Positions 16,406-24,510 of a stretch of DNA of 64,000 bases are shown here, in pieces; position 1 is the first letter of the stretch; every line of letters starts with the position of its first letter. Location of the stretch: the NCBI GenBank assembly GCA_021405315.1, contig QWIH01000008.1, positions 62,001 through 126,000 of the forward strand, given 5' to 3'. A program made the position numbers and the translations under genes. Source of the DNA: Leptolyngbya sp. PLA1 (lineage in GTDB: Bacteria > Planctomycetota > Phycisphaerae > Phycisphaerales > UBA1924). The notes beneath the pieces are model-generated. The model did no database searches. It was not told where the DNA came from and saw only the letters and a program-made list of their open reading frames with translations.

Positions 16406-17122
16406 GAACCAACTCTTGCTCCCTTTATGGGCGACCTCCTCGTCACGTCCAAGTCCGTGGAGATGGTCACCAGCATCGTGACGAACGGAGAACGCCTAGC
16501 TCGGCTCGTTGAAACGCACGGTTCGTACCTTGACTGGGTGGGGTTGTCAGTGGACTCGGCGTCGGAGGCGACGGAGATCGCTCTGGGGCGTGGCCGAGGC
16601 GGACATGTCGCTCGCTCGCTAGAACTGTTCGCCCTCTTGCGGGACCGAGGGATTCAGACCAAGCTCAACACCACGGTCACCAGACTGTCCGTGGACGAGG
16701 ACATGTCGGGTTTCGTCCTCGCAGCACGCCCACAGCGCTGGAAGGTGTTCCAGGTCTTGCCCGTTGAAGGACAGAATGACGGCGGGGTCGATGATCTCCT
16801 GATCACGACCCAGCAGTTCGAGGCCTTCGTTCAGCGGCACCTCCATCTGCGAGACAAAGGCATCCACCTCGCTGTCGAAGCCAACGAGGACATGACTGGC
16901 TCGTATGCCATGATCGATCCGCTCGGACGCTTCTTCAGCAATGTCGAAGGTCGTTACCTGTACTCCCAGCCCATTCTGGAGGTCGGCGTGTCCGCTGCCT
17001 TCGAACAGGTCCAGTTCAGCCAACAGCGGTTTCTGCAACGAGGGGGTCAGTACGACTGGACTCCCGCCGTCGTCACCGTGTCCGCTAAGAACATCAAGAG
17101 CGACTCTCGGGGGTGCCTGTGA
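16403..17122 (+). pseudogene. Prokaryotic viperin, C-terminal part (residues about 67 to end)
   Basis: Beginning at the EP of the GGEP motif, the frame gives 238 residues matching the radical SAM viperin family. VDSASEATEIALGRGRG is followed by the KLNTTVTRLSVDEDM and RWKVFQVLPVEGQN strands, then ILEVGVSAAF and FLQRGGQYDW, the family's C-terminal signatures. Viperins convert CTP, UTP or GTP to 3'-deoxy-3',4'-didehydro nucleotides that terminate viral RNA chains. The cluster-binding N-terminus is not here but at 20041-20238. Added together, the pieces give 304 residues, the usual pVip length. Here the piece is joined in frame to an AbiEii fragment, so it cannot be active as placed. The stop overlaps the next gene as GTGA. 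Confidence 0.85.
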
Positions 17123-17661
17123 AGAAGCGCAACAAGAGCATGCCATCCGCTCGTCGCCCGAGCATGGCGGAGCAAGTCGCATCGCTATCCACAGACTTGA
17201 GCAACCGGGCCTTCGCCCGAGCGCAAGAACTGAGCGCCCTTGCCAAGGTGGCGAGAGGTCGTGAGCGCCAGAGGCTGTACATGGGCAAACACAGCATCCT
17301 CTCCTCCCTCGTGCAGCGAGGTTTGGTTCGAGTCACCCTCGACGATTCAAGGCATGTGGGCCTGCTCAGCATCGTCGCTCCAAGCGGCCAGCGATTGCAC
17401 ACATCCGATACATGGCTGGAAGCAGCGGTATCTTCGACGCATCCAGGAAAGTGCGCGGCTGTGGTCTCTGTCCGCCCGACAGGCTGTTCGGAATGCCATT
17501 CGGTCCTCGGATCGCCACCCCGTCGTTGTGGAAGCTCTGGTCAAGAGGTCGGAGATTCTGATGCTCTCGAACGCTTTGCCGACCGGTTCGGTTCTCGCTT
17601 GCCCAGACGACGTTCGAGAAGAGCGCACGCACAAGGACTCGGGCAAGTGGATATCTGCTGA
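17119..17661 (+). CDS. Small protein coupled to viperin, unknown function
   Basis: A GTG at 17119 overlaps the viperin stop by 4 bases (GTGA), so this gene was translated with pVip. The 180-residue reading begins with a basic, helical region (KKRNKSMPSARR, STDLSNRAFARAQELSALAK) and a short beta-rich part (GLVRVTLDDSRHVGLLSIVAPSG). From about 17400 the frame looks unnatural (Cys/Arg/Pro-rich), while the next frame (that of the 17240-17671 reading) gives plausible protein (VVVEALVKRSEILMLSNALP), ending WISAEPL at 17671. A frameshift or a join near 17400-17450 is likely. No domain is recognised; it is not a nucleotide kinase, the commonest pVip neighbour. Confidence 0.45.
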   Translation: MKKRNKSMPSARRPSMAEQVASLSTDLSNRAFARAQELSALAKVARGRERQRLYMGKHSILSSLVQRGLVRVTLDDSRHVGLLSIVAPSGQRLHTSDTWLEAAVSSTHPGKCAAVVSVRPTGCSECHSVLGSPPRRCGSSGQEVGDSDALERFADRFGSRLPRRRSRRAHAQGLGQVDIC

Positions 17662-17676
17662 GCCGCTCTGATCCTC

Positions 17677-18056
17677 AGCAGCTTGCGGATCGCCGCTCGG
17701 TCGAGCGACTTCGGAACTGACTCCTGACGGCGAAGTTCCTTCACGCCCTCCACCGGCGACGACTGAACGTGTCCCTTGTCCTTCAGCCAGCCGAAGAAGC
17801 GGCGCAGCGAGACCAGGTTCCGATTGACCGTCGCCACCGACTGATTGCGTTCACGCCTGAGCGAGTCCCTGAAGTCTGCGCAATCTCGGGTGGTGATCCG
17901 TGACAGATCGAACGCCTCGCGGTTGGCAGCAACGAACCACTTGCCGAACTTGATCAGGTCCGAACGCACCGCTCGACGGCTGGCGGCGGCGTAGTCGGTT
18001 GCCTCCATGAAGCCCTCGATCAGAGGCAGGAGGACGTTTCGTAGAGATGGACTCAC
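17677..18056 (-). pseudogene. Tyrosine recombinase, N-terminal fragment
   Basis: From a GTG at 18056 the minus frame gives an intact SAM-like core-binding domain: FMEATDYAAASRRAVRSDL, ITTRDCADFRDSL, ATVNRNLVSLRRFFGWL and SSPVEGVKELRR. The first helix of the catalytic domain follows (SLDRAAIRKLLR). Similarity stops at about 17677, before any catalytic residue. This differs from the integrases at 1-978 and 15006-16214, so at least three recombinases have been active here. The open frame continues to 17541 as unrelated sequence. Confidence 0.7.
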
Positions 18057-18057
18057 T

Positions 18058-18760
18058 CTTTTCCAGGTGAATGCCGAGGCCCTGAGCAATCTTGCGGGCG
18101 GCGTCGAACTCAAGCACAAACCCAGCGACCTTGCTGCCCTTCTTGCTCGTGGTCTCCTCCTCTTCATCATTCTCGGCTTCTTCGCCGTCTTCACCCTCGC
18201 CGCTCGATTGCGGCTTCCCACCGCCGAGCGTCCAAAGCCACATGGCCGTGAGCCGAGCATCCGGCTCAAGCCCAGCGGCATCGGCATCCTTGAAGATCAT
18301 GGACAGCGCCTCGCTGGAAACGGCGGCCCACACATGCTCCAGGTACTCTCGAAGCGTGACCGCCTCGCCACTCGCCTTCTCGACCCGGCTGTACCGGCTG
18401 AAGATCTCAAGGGCGGGGCCGAGGCACGCAAAGATGGCGTCAGCACCTACAACCCCTTCGTCTGCCAATCTGGGCATCCACTCGCTCAACCGAATGGGGA
18501 GTTCGTTGAGTATTTCACGCCACTCTCCAGCCTCACCCGACGTGGTAGCTCCATCGACACGCTCACGTGGCCGAACGACGAGGTGAACGCTACTTGCCAG
18601 CGCTGCCGAGTCCTGCGCCCGCAGTCTTCCTGGACGCTCCGTGTCGATTGGCCAGGACCCCGTTACCGTCCAGCCTCCGTCAATCATCGCTTTGAGTTGA
18701 GCTTCCCATCCCGCCGTGGACTTGTGGGCAAAGACCACGATCCCGAATCCACTTGGCATC
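18058..18760 (-). pseudogene. DUF1156-type DNA methylase, C-terminal fragment
   Basis: The minus frame reads GFGIVVFAHKSTAGWEAQL, then WPIDTERPGRLRAQDSAALA, ADAIFACLGPALEIFSRYSR, VTLREYLEHVW and DARLTAMWLWTL. These are characteristic of the C-terminal half of DUF1156 methylases, large adenine-specific enzymes of defence-type loci. The catalytic NPPY half is missing upstream (beyond 18760), and the extreme C-terminus is cut at about 18060, where the recombinase fragment begins. A Glu/Asp-rich linker (EDGEEAENDEEEE) is present. Confidence 0.75.
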
Positions 18761-18769
18761 CCCATCCAC

Positions 18770-19909
18770 GTGGATGCGCTCGCTCGACTCTTTGCAGCCA
18801 AGATCAAAGGCTCGGATGAACACACCCTGATTCAGGCCTTTCGACGAGCCGTTGGCGTTGCCTCACTTATCGAGCGGTTCCGGCAGATCGTCGGGCAGCG
18901 CTCCGTTCTTGAGTACGCCGGTGGGTACATCCTCTTCGTTCGATGGACCACCGAGCTTGCGGACGCAGATGTCGCTGCGGACCCTTTGGCTCAGGCACTC
19001 TTCGCCGCCATCTTAGTCCTTGGCACAGCCCATCCGTCCAACGGTCCCGTGCTGATTGACTGGGCCGAGAAAGTCAGGGGCATTCCGTGGATGGACGACA
19101 TCCTCAAGTCTCATCCTGTTGACCGCTCGGCCCGGCTAAAGGAGAGCTTCCGCATCGTTGGAGAAGCGCAGAAGCGGCAAGACGACATGGATGAGGTGAT
19201 CCCTCAGGCGACGCCAGAGGAGCGGCAGTTTGTCTCTGAGCGAGCCGCCTGGCAGGCGCTTGCTTCTCCGGTCCTGCCTCCGGAGCAGCTTGAGAAGCTG
19301 CGGACTGGCGAGCACGTCATGTACAGGATTAAGGCCCGCAATCCTGCTCATGCGGCTGAGAACAGAACAATGCAGGCGTCTCAGGCGGCTGCCAACAAGG
19401 ACTTCCACACCGCCTGCGTTCATGCAGCACGGGCGGCGCATCTACAACCAGAGCGAGCCGACTATCGGTTCTTCTTCGGCTGCTATCTCTGGCAAGCTCG
19501 ACGATGGGCTGAGGCAGTTGAACAACTGCAAGAGGCTTGCAGACTAAAGCCCGATTGGGACCGACCGTTCGTTGAAATCGCCATCGTGCATGCAAACCGT
19601 GGGCTGTATGACAGCGCCATTTACCATCTGGAAACTGCCCCAGAGGCACTTCGGAACGGGTCTGCGTGGCTCCAGTTCGTCCTTGGGAAACTCCATTGGC
19701 AGTCGAAGGCCTATGAGAAGGCTCTGCCCTGCCTTGAGGCAGCGATCAAGCTTGACGACAAGGGTGGCGAAGCATTCGACCTCGCTGCGGATACTGCCTT
19801 TCGGATGGGAAAACGCAGCCTTGGCGAAAAGTACGCCAAGGAGGCCAAACACCGAGGTGTGTTTGCGAGCTTTAAACAGTGGCAAGACGGCGGCTACCCC
19901 ACCCTCTGA
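18770..19909 (+). CDS. TPR protein upstream of viperin, N-terminus probably lost
   Basis: The frame is open from 18716, but the first part is antisense to the DUF1156 fragment, so the native start is unknown; a GTG at 18770 is the first plausible one (about 379 residues). The N-terminal half is helical without a recognised domain (LARLFAAKIKGSD, GGYILFVRWTTELADADV). The C-terminal half (about 210-379) has tetratricopeptide repeats: AANKDFHTACVHAARAAHLQPERADYR, RRWAEAVEQLQEACRLKPDW, KAYEKALPCLEAAIKLDDKG. It ends 131 bases before the viperin start on the same strand and lies in the same block, so it may be part of the viperin locus. A partner or regulator role is inferred. Confidence 0.65.
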   Translation: MDALARLFAAKIKGSDEHTLIQAFRRAVGVASLIERFRQIVGQRSVLEYAGGYILFVRWTTELADADVAADPLAQALFAAILVLGTAHPSNGPVLIDWAEKVRGIPWMDDILKSHPVDRSARLKESFRIVGEAQKRQDDMDEVIPQATPEERQFVSERAAWQALASPVLPPEQLEKLRTGEHVMYRIKARNPAHAAENRTMQASQAAANKDFHTACVHAARAAHLQPERADYRFFFGCYLWQARRWAEAVEQLQEACRLKPDWDRPFVEIAIVHANRGLYDSAIYHLETAPEALRNGSAWLQFVLGKLHWQSKAYEKALPCLEAAIKLDDKGGEAFDLAADTAFRMGKRSLGEKYAKEAKHRGVFASFKQWQDGGYPTL

Positions 19910-20040
19910 TGACTTGGCTGCCTTTGTCCACTCCGTGCCGCCGACAGAACGTCCTCGGCAAGCGAAACTGATCTCCGATTCGAGCGAGTCCATTCGGTTC
20001 ATGTCGAACTGATGCTCGCTCCCGACTCTGGAGACTCAGT

Positions 20041-20265
20041 ATGGGACACGCTCTTCCCCCCGCCGTCAACCTGCACTTCTGGAAGCCCTGCAACTACCGC
20101 TGCAAGTTCTGCTTTGCGACGTTCGACGATGACGCCGCTCTGAAGACCGTTCGAGGCGGACTTGGCCGAGATGAGTGCATTCGGTTGCTTCGGCTCCTTC
20201 GTCAGGCTGGCACAGAAAAGATCAACTTCGTCGGAGGAGACGCGCGTGTTCGTGAATCAGCGTGA
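20041..20265 (+). pseudogene. Prokaryotic viperin, N-terminal part with the Fe-S motif
   Basis: An ATG at 20041, with GGAG about 8 bases upstream, starts MGHALPPAVNLHFWKPCNYR. The radical SAM C-x3-C-x2-C motif follows as CNYRCKFC and then FATFDDD, as in viperins. The helix GRDECIRLLRLLRQAG and the strand KINFVGG lead to the GGEP motif, where the sequence breaks at about 20238. The frame then ends in eight unrelated residues. The remainder of the protein starts at 16403. The two copies of the junction share GGAGA, so a circular molecule would restore GTC GGA GGA GAA CCA (VGGEP) exactly. Confidence 0.85.
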
Positions 20266-20374
20266 AGTGTCGCTGGCCGATCTGATGCCGAAGTCTACAG
20301 AGTGGCTCCAAGCCCTTGCCACGGTGATCGCCAAGACTGAGGAAGGCGGAGCATCGCGACGCGAAGATACATGA
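20237..20374 (+). other. C-terminal fragment of an unidentified protein
   Basis: Directly after the viperin break, another frame is open to a TGA at 20374. It gives about 45 natural-looking residues (RVFVNQREVSLADLMPKSTE, WLQALATVIAKTE). No start or family is recognised. It is not the missing part of the AbiEii toxin as far as I can tell, because joining at the shared GGAGA gives a different frame with an early stop. Confidence 0.35.
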
Positions 20375-20403
20375 AGCGGTGAAGCTGGTGCGGTGCACCG
20401 ATC

Positions 20404-20770
20404 TCAGCGAGCGGCCACCGCTGCCGTTCGCTCGCCAACCCCGCCCAGCGGCAGGTCCGGCAGGCTCGCCACTGCCCCGGCCACGTCGAGGAGTTTGGGG
20501 TCGGTGTAGACGTTGGCCGTCAGGCTCGGGTCGCTATGCCGCATCGCGGCCTGCGCCGTCCGCAGCGGAACGCCCGCCTTGGAGAGGTGGGTGCCGAAGG
20601 TGTGCCGCAGCGCATGGATGTCGATCGTGCGGCCGCGATCGTCGGTCTTGATGACGACCTCCTTGCCGCCGCGACTCTCGACGCGGGCCAGACCAGCGAA
20701 CACCAAGTCGCGGTCGAAGATGCGGATCAGCCCGTCGGGCACGTCGAACAGCGGCTCGTCATTCGCGAGC
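20404..20770 (-). pseudogene. Tyrosine integrase C-terminal remnant
   Basis: The minus frame gives LFDVPDGLIRIFDRDL, the HxxR box DIHALRHTFGTHLS, TAQAAMRHSDPSL and the tyrosine in ANVYTDPKLLDVA, ending GVGERTAAVAAR. This is the last third of an integrase of the same family as that at 1-978. Everything before about residue 300 is missing and the VIT gene ends just upstream at 20799. It cannot be active. Confidence 0.8.
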
Positions 20771-20798
20771 GCCGCCGCGGGGCGCGCTCCGCGTCGCG

Positions 20799-21488
20799 CT
20801 ACAGCCGTGCGCCAAACAGTGCGCCGACGCCCGCCGTCAGTCCCATCGCGAGCGCACCCCAGAAGGTCACTCGGGCGGCGGACTTGAGGACCGGGGAGCC
20901 GCCCGCGCGGGCCGCGACCGAGCCGAGCAGGGCTAGGAAGGCCAGTGATGCGATGGAGACGCCCCACACGAGCCATCCCTTGGGCAACACCAGCACGAGG
21001 AGCAGCGGCAGCGCGGCACCGACCGTGAACGTGCCTGCCGATGCGAACGCCGCCTGCACCGGCCTCGCCGCCAGTTCCTCGGTGATTCCGAGTTCGTCGC
21101 GGGCGTGGGCCGTGAGCGCGTCCTTGGCCATGAGCTGCGTCGCGACCTCGCCCGCGAGCTTCTCGTCGAGCCCGCGCTTGACGTAGATGGCCGCGAGTTC
21201 GGCGTGCTCGCTCTCGGGCTGGGTGGCCAACTCGTGCCGCTCCCGCGCCAGATCCGCGCCCTCGGTATCGGCCTGTGAACTGACGGAGACGTACTCCCCG
21301 GCGGCCATCGACATCGCGCCGGCCACCAGCCCCGCAAGCCCCGCGACGAGGATCCCGCTGCGCTCGGAGTCGGCGGCGGCGACGCCGACGATCAGACTCG
21401 CGGTCGAGACTATGCCGTCATTGGCGCCAAGCACGGCGGCCCGGAGCCAGCCGATGCGGTGGGATCGATGTGATTCGGAGTGCCTCAT
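20799..21488 (-). CDS. VIT1/CCC1-family iron/manganese transporter
   Basis: A 229-residue membrane protein of the vacuolar iron transporter family. It begins with the family's ANDGIVSTASLIVGVAAA segment, followed by AGAMSMAAGEYVSVSSQ (TM2). The cytoplasmic metal-binding helices (ADLARERHELATQPESEHAELAAIYVKRGL) and three more membrane segments complete the five-helix layout. It probably exports Fe2+ or Mn2+. It stands alone on the minus strand, between an integrase remnant and the 62-bp repeat, which suggests it came in as cargo. Confidence 0.9.
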   Translation of the reverse strand: MRHSESHRSHRIGWLRAAVLGANDGIVSTASLIVGVAAADSERSGILVAGLAGLVAGAMSMAAGEYVSVSSQADTEGADLARERHELATQPESEHAELAAIYVKRGLDEKLAGEVATQLMAKDALTAHARDELGITEELAARPVQAAFASAGTFTVGAALPLLLVLVLPKGWLVWGVSIASLAFLALLGSVAARAGGSPVLKSAARVTFWGALAMGLTAGVGALFGARL

Positions 21489-21532
21489 GATCTATTCAGG
21501 GTATCGCCAGCCGGGCGGTGCCTGGGCCTGGA

Positions 21533-21594
21533 CCGCCCACGTCGCGCCACGTTGGCCCGACGTGCCGCCGGTTGGCGACGCCCGGGAGTCGGGG
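21533..21594. repeat. 62-bp repeat, copy B
   Basis: Near-identical to 14879-14940 in the same orientation, with about five mismatches. It starts 44 bases upstream of the VIT gene start. Together with the integrase remnant on the other side of VIT, it frames the transporter as the element at 1-15,000 is framed by its integrase and copy A. Confidence 0.65.
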
Positions 21595-21713
21595 CAAGCG
21601 CTGGGCTGGGCCGCCCGGGGGCAAACGTGGCGGGGCGGACGCGCGAGCGGGAGATCCGATTCATGCGCCGCGCTGCGCAAGCGGTTGTGCAAGGTGTGCC
21701 GGGCCGGGGTCGG

Positions 21714-22313
21714 TTACGCCTCGGCCCGGTGCTCTCCCCGCGCGGCCTCGAAGACTTCCTTGGCGGCCCCGGCGTTCATCACCGCGATCCCCACCCCCAC
21801 GACCAGGTCCGGCCAGATCGACTTCAGCGTGAAGGTCAGCCCGCCCGCCACGATGATGGCGATATTGGCGATCGCGTCGTTGCGGGCCGAAAGGAACGCG
21901 CCCTTGCTCAGGCTGCACTCGCGGTGCCGGTGCTTCGCGAGCAAGACGGCGCACAGCGTGTTGACTGCCAGGGCGCCCGCTCCTGTGATCGTGAGCGGAA
22001 CCGGTGCCGCGGGAACGCCCGACGTGATCTTGCTCCACGCCGCCCACAGCGCTGCGACGGCCGGGACCAGCAACAGCAGAGCCAGCAGCATGCCCACGCG
22101 GGCGCGGGCCCCGGCACTCCACGCCAGCGCCAGCACGATCAATCCATTGACGGATGCGTCCTCGAGAAAGTCGATGCTGTCGGCCAGCAGCGACACCGAG
22201 CCGATCGACAACGCGACCGAGAACTCCACGAAGAAGTATGCCAGATTCAATCCCGCCACGATCAGCGCCGCGCGGCGGAAGGCAGGCATGGTCGGATCGG
22301 GCGATTCGCACAT
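21714..22313 (-). CDS. Cation diffusion facilitator-like transporter
   Basis: A 199-residue protein starting MCESPDPTMPAFRRAAL at 22313; a second ATG at 22289 is possible. Membrane helices alternate with the CDF metal site ADSIDFLEDASVNGLIV, whose D-x3-D spacing matches the first zinc-site pair. It is shorter than typical CDF exporters because the C-terminal cytoplasmic domain is missing, as in the small CzcD-like cation transporters. It probably exports Zn2+, Co2+ or Cd2+. The open frame continues upstream into an integrase remnant; that is read-through, not a fusion. Confidence 0.8.
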   Translation of the reverse strand: MCESPDPTMPAFRRAALIVAGLNLAYFFVEFSVALSIGSVSLLADSIDFLEDASVNGLIVLALAWSAGARARVGMLLALLLLVPAVAALWAAWSKITSGVPAAPVPLTITGAGALAVNTLCAVLLAKHRHRECSLSKGAFLSARNDAIANIAIIVAGGLTFTLKSIWPDLVVGVGIAVMNAGAAKEVFEAARGEHRAEA

Positions 22314-22329
22314 CGAAGGAGCGTAGGGT

Positions 22330-22495
22330 GTGGCATGCCCGCCACCACTCAGCGGGTGGGCGACCGCCCGTACTGGTCCGCCAACCTTCGCCAGCGGCAG
22401 GCTCGCCGCGGCTCGAGCGACGTCGAGGAATCGTGGGTCGGTGTACACGTTGGCCGTGCGGCCCGGGTGGCGGTGGCGCATCGCGGCCCGTGCGG
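22330..22495 (-). pseudogene. Second integrase C-terminal remnant
   Basis: The minus frame reads AMRHRHPGRTANVYTDPRFL and DVARAAASLPLAKVGG, matching the tail of the remnant at 20404 (AAMRHSDPSLTANVYTDPKL). Only about 50 residues survive, directly downstream of the TauE/SafE gene that ends at 22519. Confidence 0.7.
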
Positions 22496-22518
22496 GGCGG
22501 GCCGGGGGATTGTGTCGG

Positions 22519-23286
22519 TCACGCGGGTCTCGCCGCCCGCCACAGCATCAGCCCCGCCGCGACGATGAGCGACCATTCGACGATCCCCACAAACGTGCGT
22601 TGGCTCAGCCGGTCCACAACCCGCTTGCCCAGGTAGGCCCCTCCGATCATGAGCGGCGCGAGTCCGAGGCCGAGCCAAAGAGTGCGCGGCGAGAGAATCC
22701 CTGTTCCGCCGTACGCCGAGAGCTTGGCGACGTGGACCCCCAGCGCCGCGAACGCTTCGGTACCGACGTAGGCGCCCTTGACCAGCCCCGCCGCGAGGAA
22801 GAACGGCCCGGCGATGGGCCCCGCGCCGCCGACCAACGCCGAGAGCGCGCCGGTGAACATGCCGACCACCGAAAGCCTCTTCTCGGACATCGCGGCGTGC
22901 GCCACGGCGGCGTCACGCTTCTTCCACCGTCGCCACGCGACGGCGAGCAGCAGAAACCCGCCCATCAGCCCCGCGAGCAGTCTCGCTGGGGCCGCGGCGA
23001 ATACCAGCGACCCCAACACGGCGGCCGGCACCGCACCGAGCAGGTACCACCACGCGGCCTTCCAGCGCATCTCCGCCCGGTTGAACCAAGACTTGCTGGC
23101 GTTTCCCACAACCTGCGCGATGGTCAGCACCGGCACCGCCTCCTTCTCACCCAGCGCGAAGGCCAGCACCGGCAGCAGCAGCGCGGCGGACCCAAAGCCC
23201 GACACCGCGCTGACCATCGACCCCAGCAACGCCACCGCGCCGACAATCGCGAGTTGCCACAGCGGATTGTCGCCGGACAAGGGCAT
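22519..23286 (-). CDS. TauE/SafE-family (TSUP) membrane permease
   Basis: A 255-residue protein with about eight hydrophobic segments and the two-fold layout of the TSUP family. The N-terminal SAVSGFGSAALLLPVLAF and the central GMFTGALSALVGGAGPIAGP repeat are the family's paired glycine-rich motifs. Members export sulfite, sulfoacetate or other organosulfur anions; the substrate here is not predictable. The minus-strand gene ends against an integrase remnant. Confidence 0.88.
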   Translation of the reverse strand: MPLSGDNPLWQLAIVGAVALLGSMVSAVSGFGSAALLLPVLAFALGEKEAVPVLTIAQVVGNASKSWFNRAEMRWKAAWWYLLGAVPAAVLGSLVFAAAPARLLAGLMGGFLLLAVAWRRWKKRDAAVAHAAMSEKRLSVVGMFTGALSALVGGAGPIAGPFFLAAGLVKGAYVGTEAFAALGVHVAKLSAYGGTGILSPRTLWLGLGLAPLMIGGAYLGKRVVDRLSQRTFVGIVEWSLIVAAGLMLWRAARPA

Positions 23287-23391
23287 GACGAAGGCATGAT
23301 ACGGAACCCGCGAACCACGCCGCCCCCATCAGAAGCGTGTCGGGGCGTCTCCGAGCCGGTTCATGGCTTCGGCGAGCCCAGCCCCAGCGTC

Positions 23392-24363
23392 TCATGCCGC
23401 GGACACCGCCGAGAGCGCGAGAAACCCGACGTACGACGTCAGCAGCACCCCCCCCTCCAGCCGCGACACCGTCTTGCCGAAGGTGCGGCTGATCGGTACC
23501 AGCGCGATCGCAAGAACTCCCATGTACGCCAGGGGGAGGGTGAGCGTGCCGTCCACGCTCGGGAGTGAAACGAGCCCGACGATGCCGAAGATCGCGCCCG
23601 CGTTGAACAGGCACGAGCCGATGGCGTTGCCCATCGCCAGGTCGGTCTGGCCCTTGCGGACGGCCATGAGGCCCGTGACCAGTTCCGGGAGCGTGGTGCC
23701 GATCGAGACAACCGTGACGCCGACGACCGCCGCCGGCACGCCCAGAGACATCGCCATGCCCGAGGCGCCGTCGCTCGCCAGTGACCCGCCCAGCGAGAGC
23801 AGCGAGAGCCCGCCGACAAAGCACGCGGCGATCATCACCCAGCCCATCGGACACTTCTCGCGCGTGGGGTCATCGCCCAGCGGGTCCGACGCGGGCGACT
23901 GCGCCGTGTCGCTCTGTCGCAACGCGGCCATGATCGTCCACATGCTGTACGAGCCGAACACCCCGAGCATCAGCCCCGCCTCCCATTCTTGAAACCCACC
24001 GGTCACGCCGAGAATGGTCATGGAGCCGAGGATCGCCGCGTTCAGCCAGATCTCCACCTTGATCAGTCGCTCCTGCACCACCAGCGGCTTGATCAACGCA
24101 CACAGGCCCAGGACCAGGGCGATGTTGCAGATGTTCGCGCCCACGACGTTGCCCAGCGCGAGATCACCCCGGCCCTTCGAGGCTGAAATGAGGTTGAGTG
24201 CAAGTTCCGGCGCGCTGGTCCCCCACGCGACCAGTGTGAGGCCGACGACCAGCGGCGAGATTCTGAGCCGCTTGGCCGTGTCCACCGAAGCCGAGACCAG
24301 CAGCCGCCCGCCAACGAGCAGGAGCACAAGGCCCCCGCAGAACTGGAGGACATTGGCGAGCAT
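23392..24363 (-). CDS. Calcium/sodium antiporter (CaCA family)
   Basis: A 323-residue protein starting MLANVLQFCGGLVLLL at 24363. The long open frame up to 25086 is antisense read-through. Both alpha repeats are present: LVAWGTSAPELALNL with GNVVGANICNIALVLG, and VVSIGTTLPELVTGL with GNAIGSCLFNAGAI. These supply the acidic and asparagine ligands of K+-independent exchangers such as E. coli YrbG. Ten to eleven membrane helices are expected. It is divergent from the efflux operon; the 147-bp gap at 24364-24510 should hold both promoters. Confidence 0.92.
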   Translation of the reverse strand: MLANVLQFCGGLVLLLVGGRLLVSASVDTAKRLRISPLVVGLTLVAWGTSAPELALNLISASKGRGDLALGNVVGANICNIALVLGLCALIKPLVVQERLIKVEIWLNAAILGSMTILGVTGGFQEWEAGLMLGVFGSYSMWTIMAALRQSDTAQSPASDPLGDDPTREKCPMGWVMIAACFVGGLSLLSLGGSLASDGASGMAMSLGVPAAVVGVTVVSIGTTLPELVTGLMAVRKGQTDLAMGNAIGSCLFNAGAIFGIVGLVSLPSVDGTLTLPLAYMGVLAIALVPISRTFGKTVSRLEGGVLLTSYVGFLALSAVSAA

Positions 24364-24510
24364 GATCGCGGGCAGCGTAGGTGAGAGTCGGCGCCCCCGG
24401 AGGGTGGCACCCGCCGTCGCCGGTCGCCACATGGCCTGAAGCGGGCCCCCCCCGGGTGTCCAGGTCTCGCGAATCCACGGACTCCCCGCGGCCGATATAC
24501 ACTCCCACGG

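Noticed and set aside
16192-20374. AbiEii gene rebuilt by joining 16405 to 20239
   Set aside because: Joining at the shared GGAGA gives eight residues and a stop, not an AbiEii continuation, so a simple insertion into one AbiEii gene is not supported.
21714-22481. Integrase-CDF fusion protein suggested by the continuous minus frame
   Set aside because: The integrase part is a 50-residue tail stub that happens to be in frame; a normal CDF N-terminus starts at 22313 or 22289.
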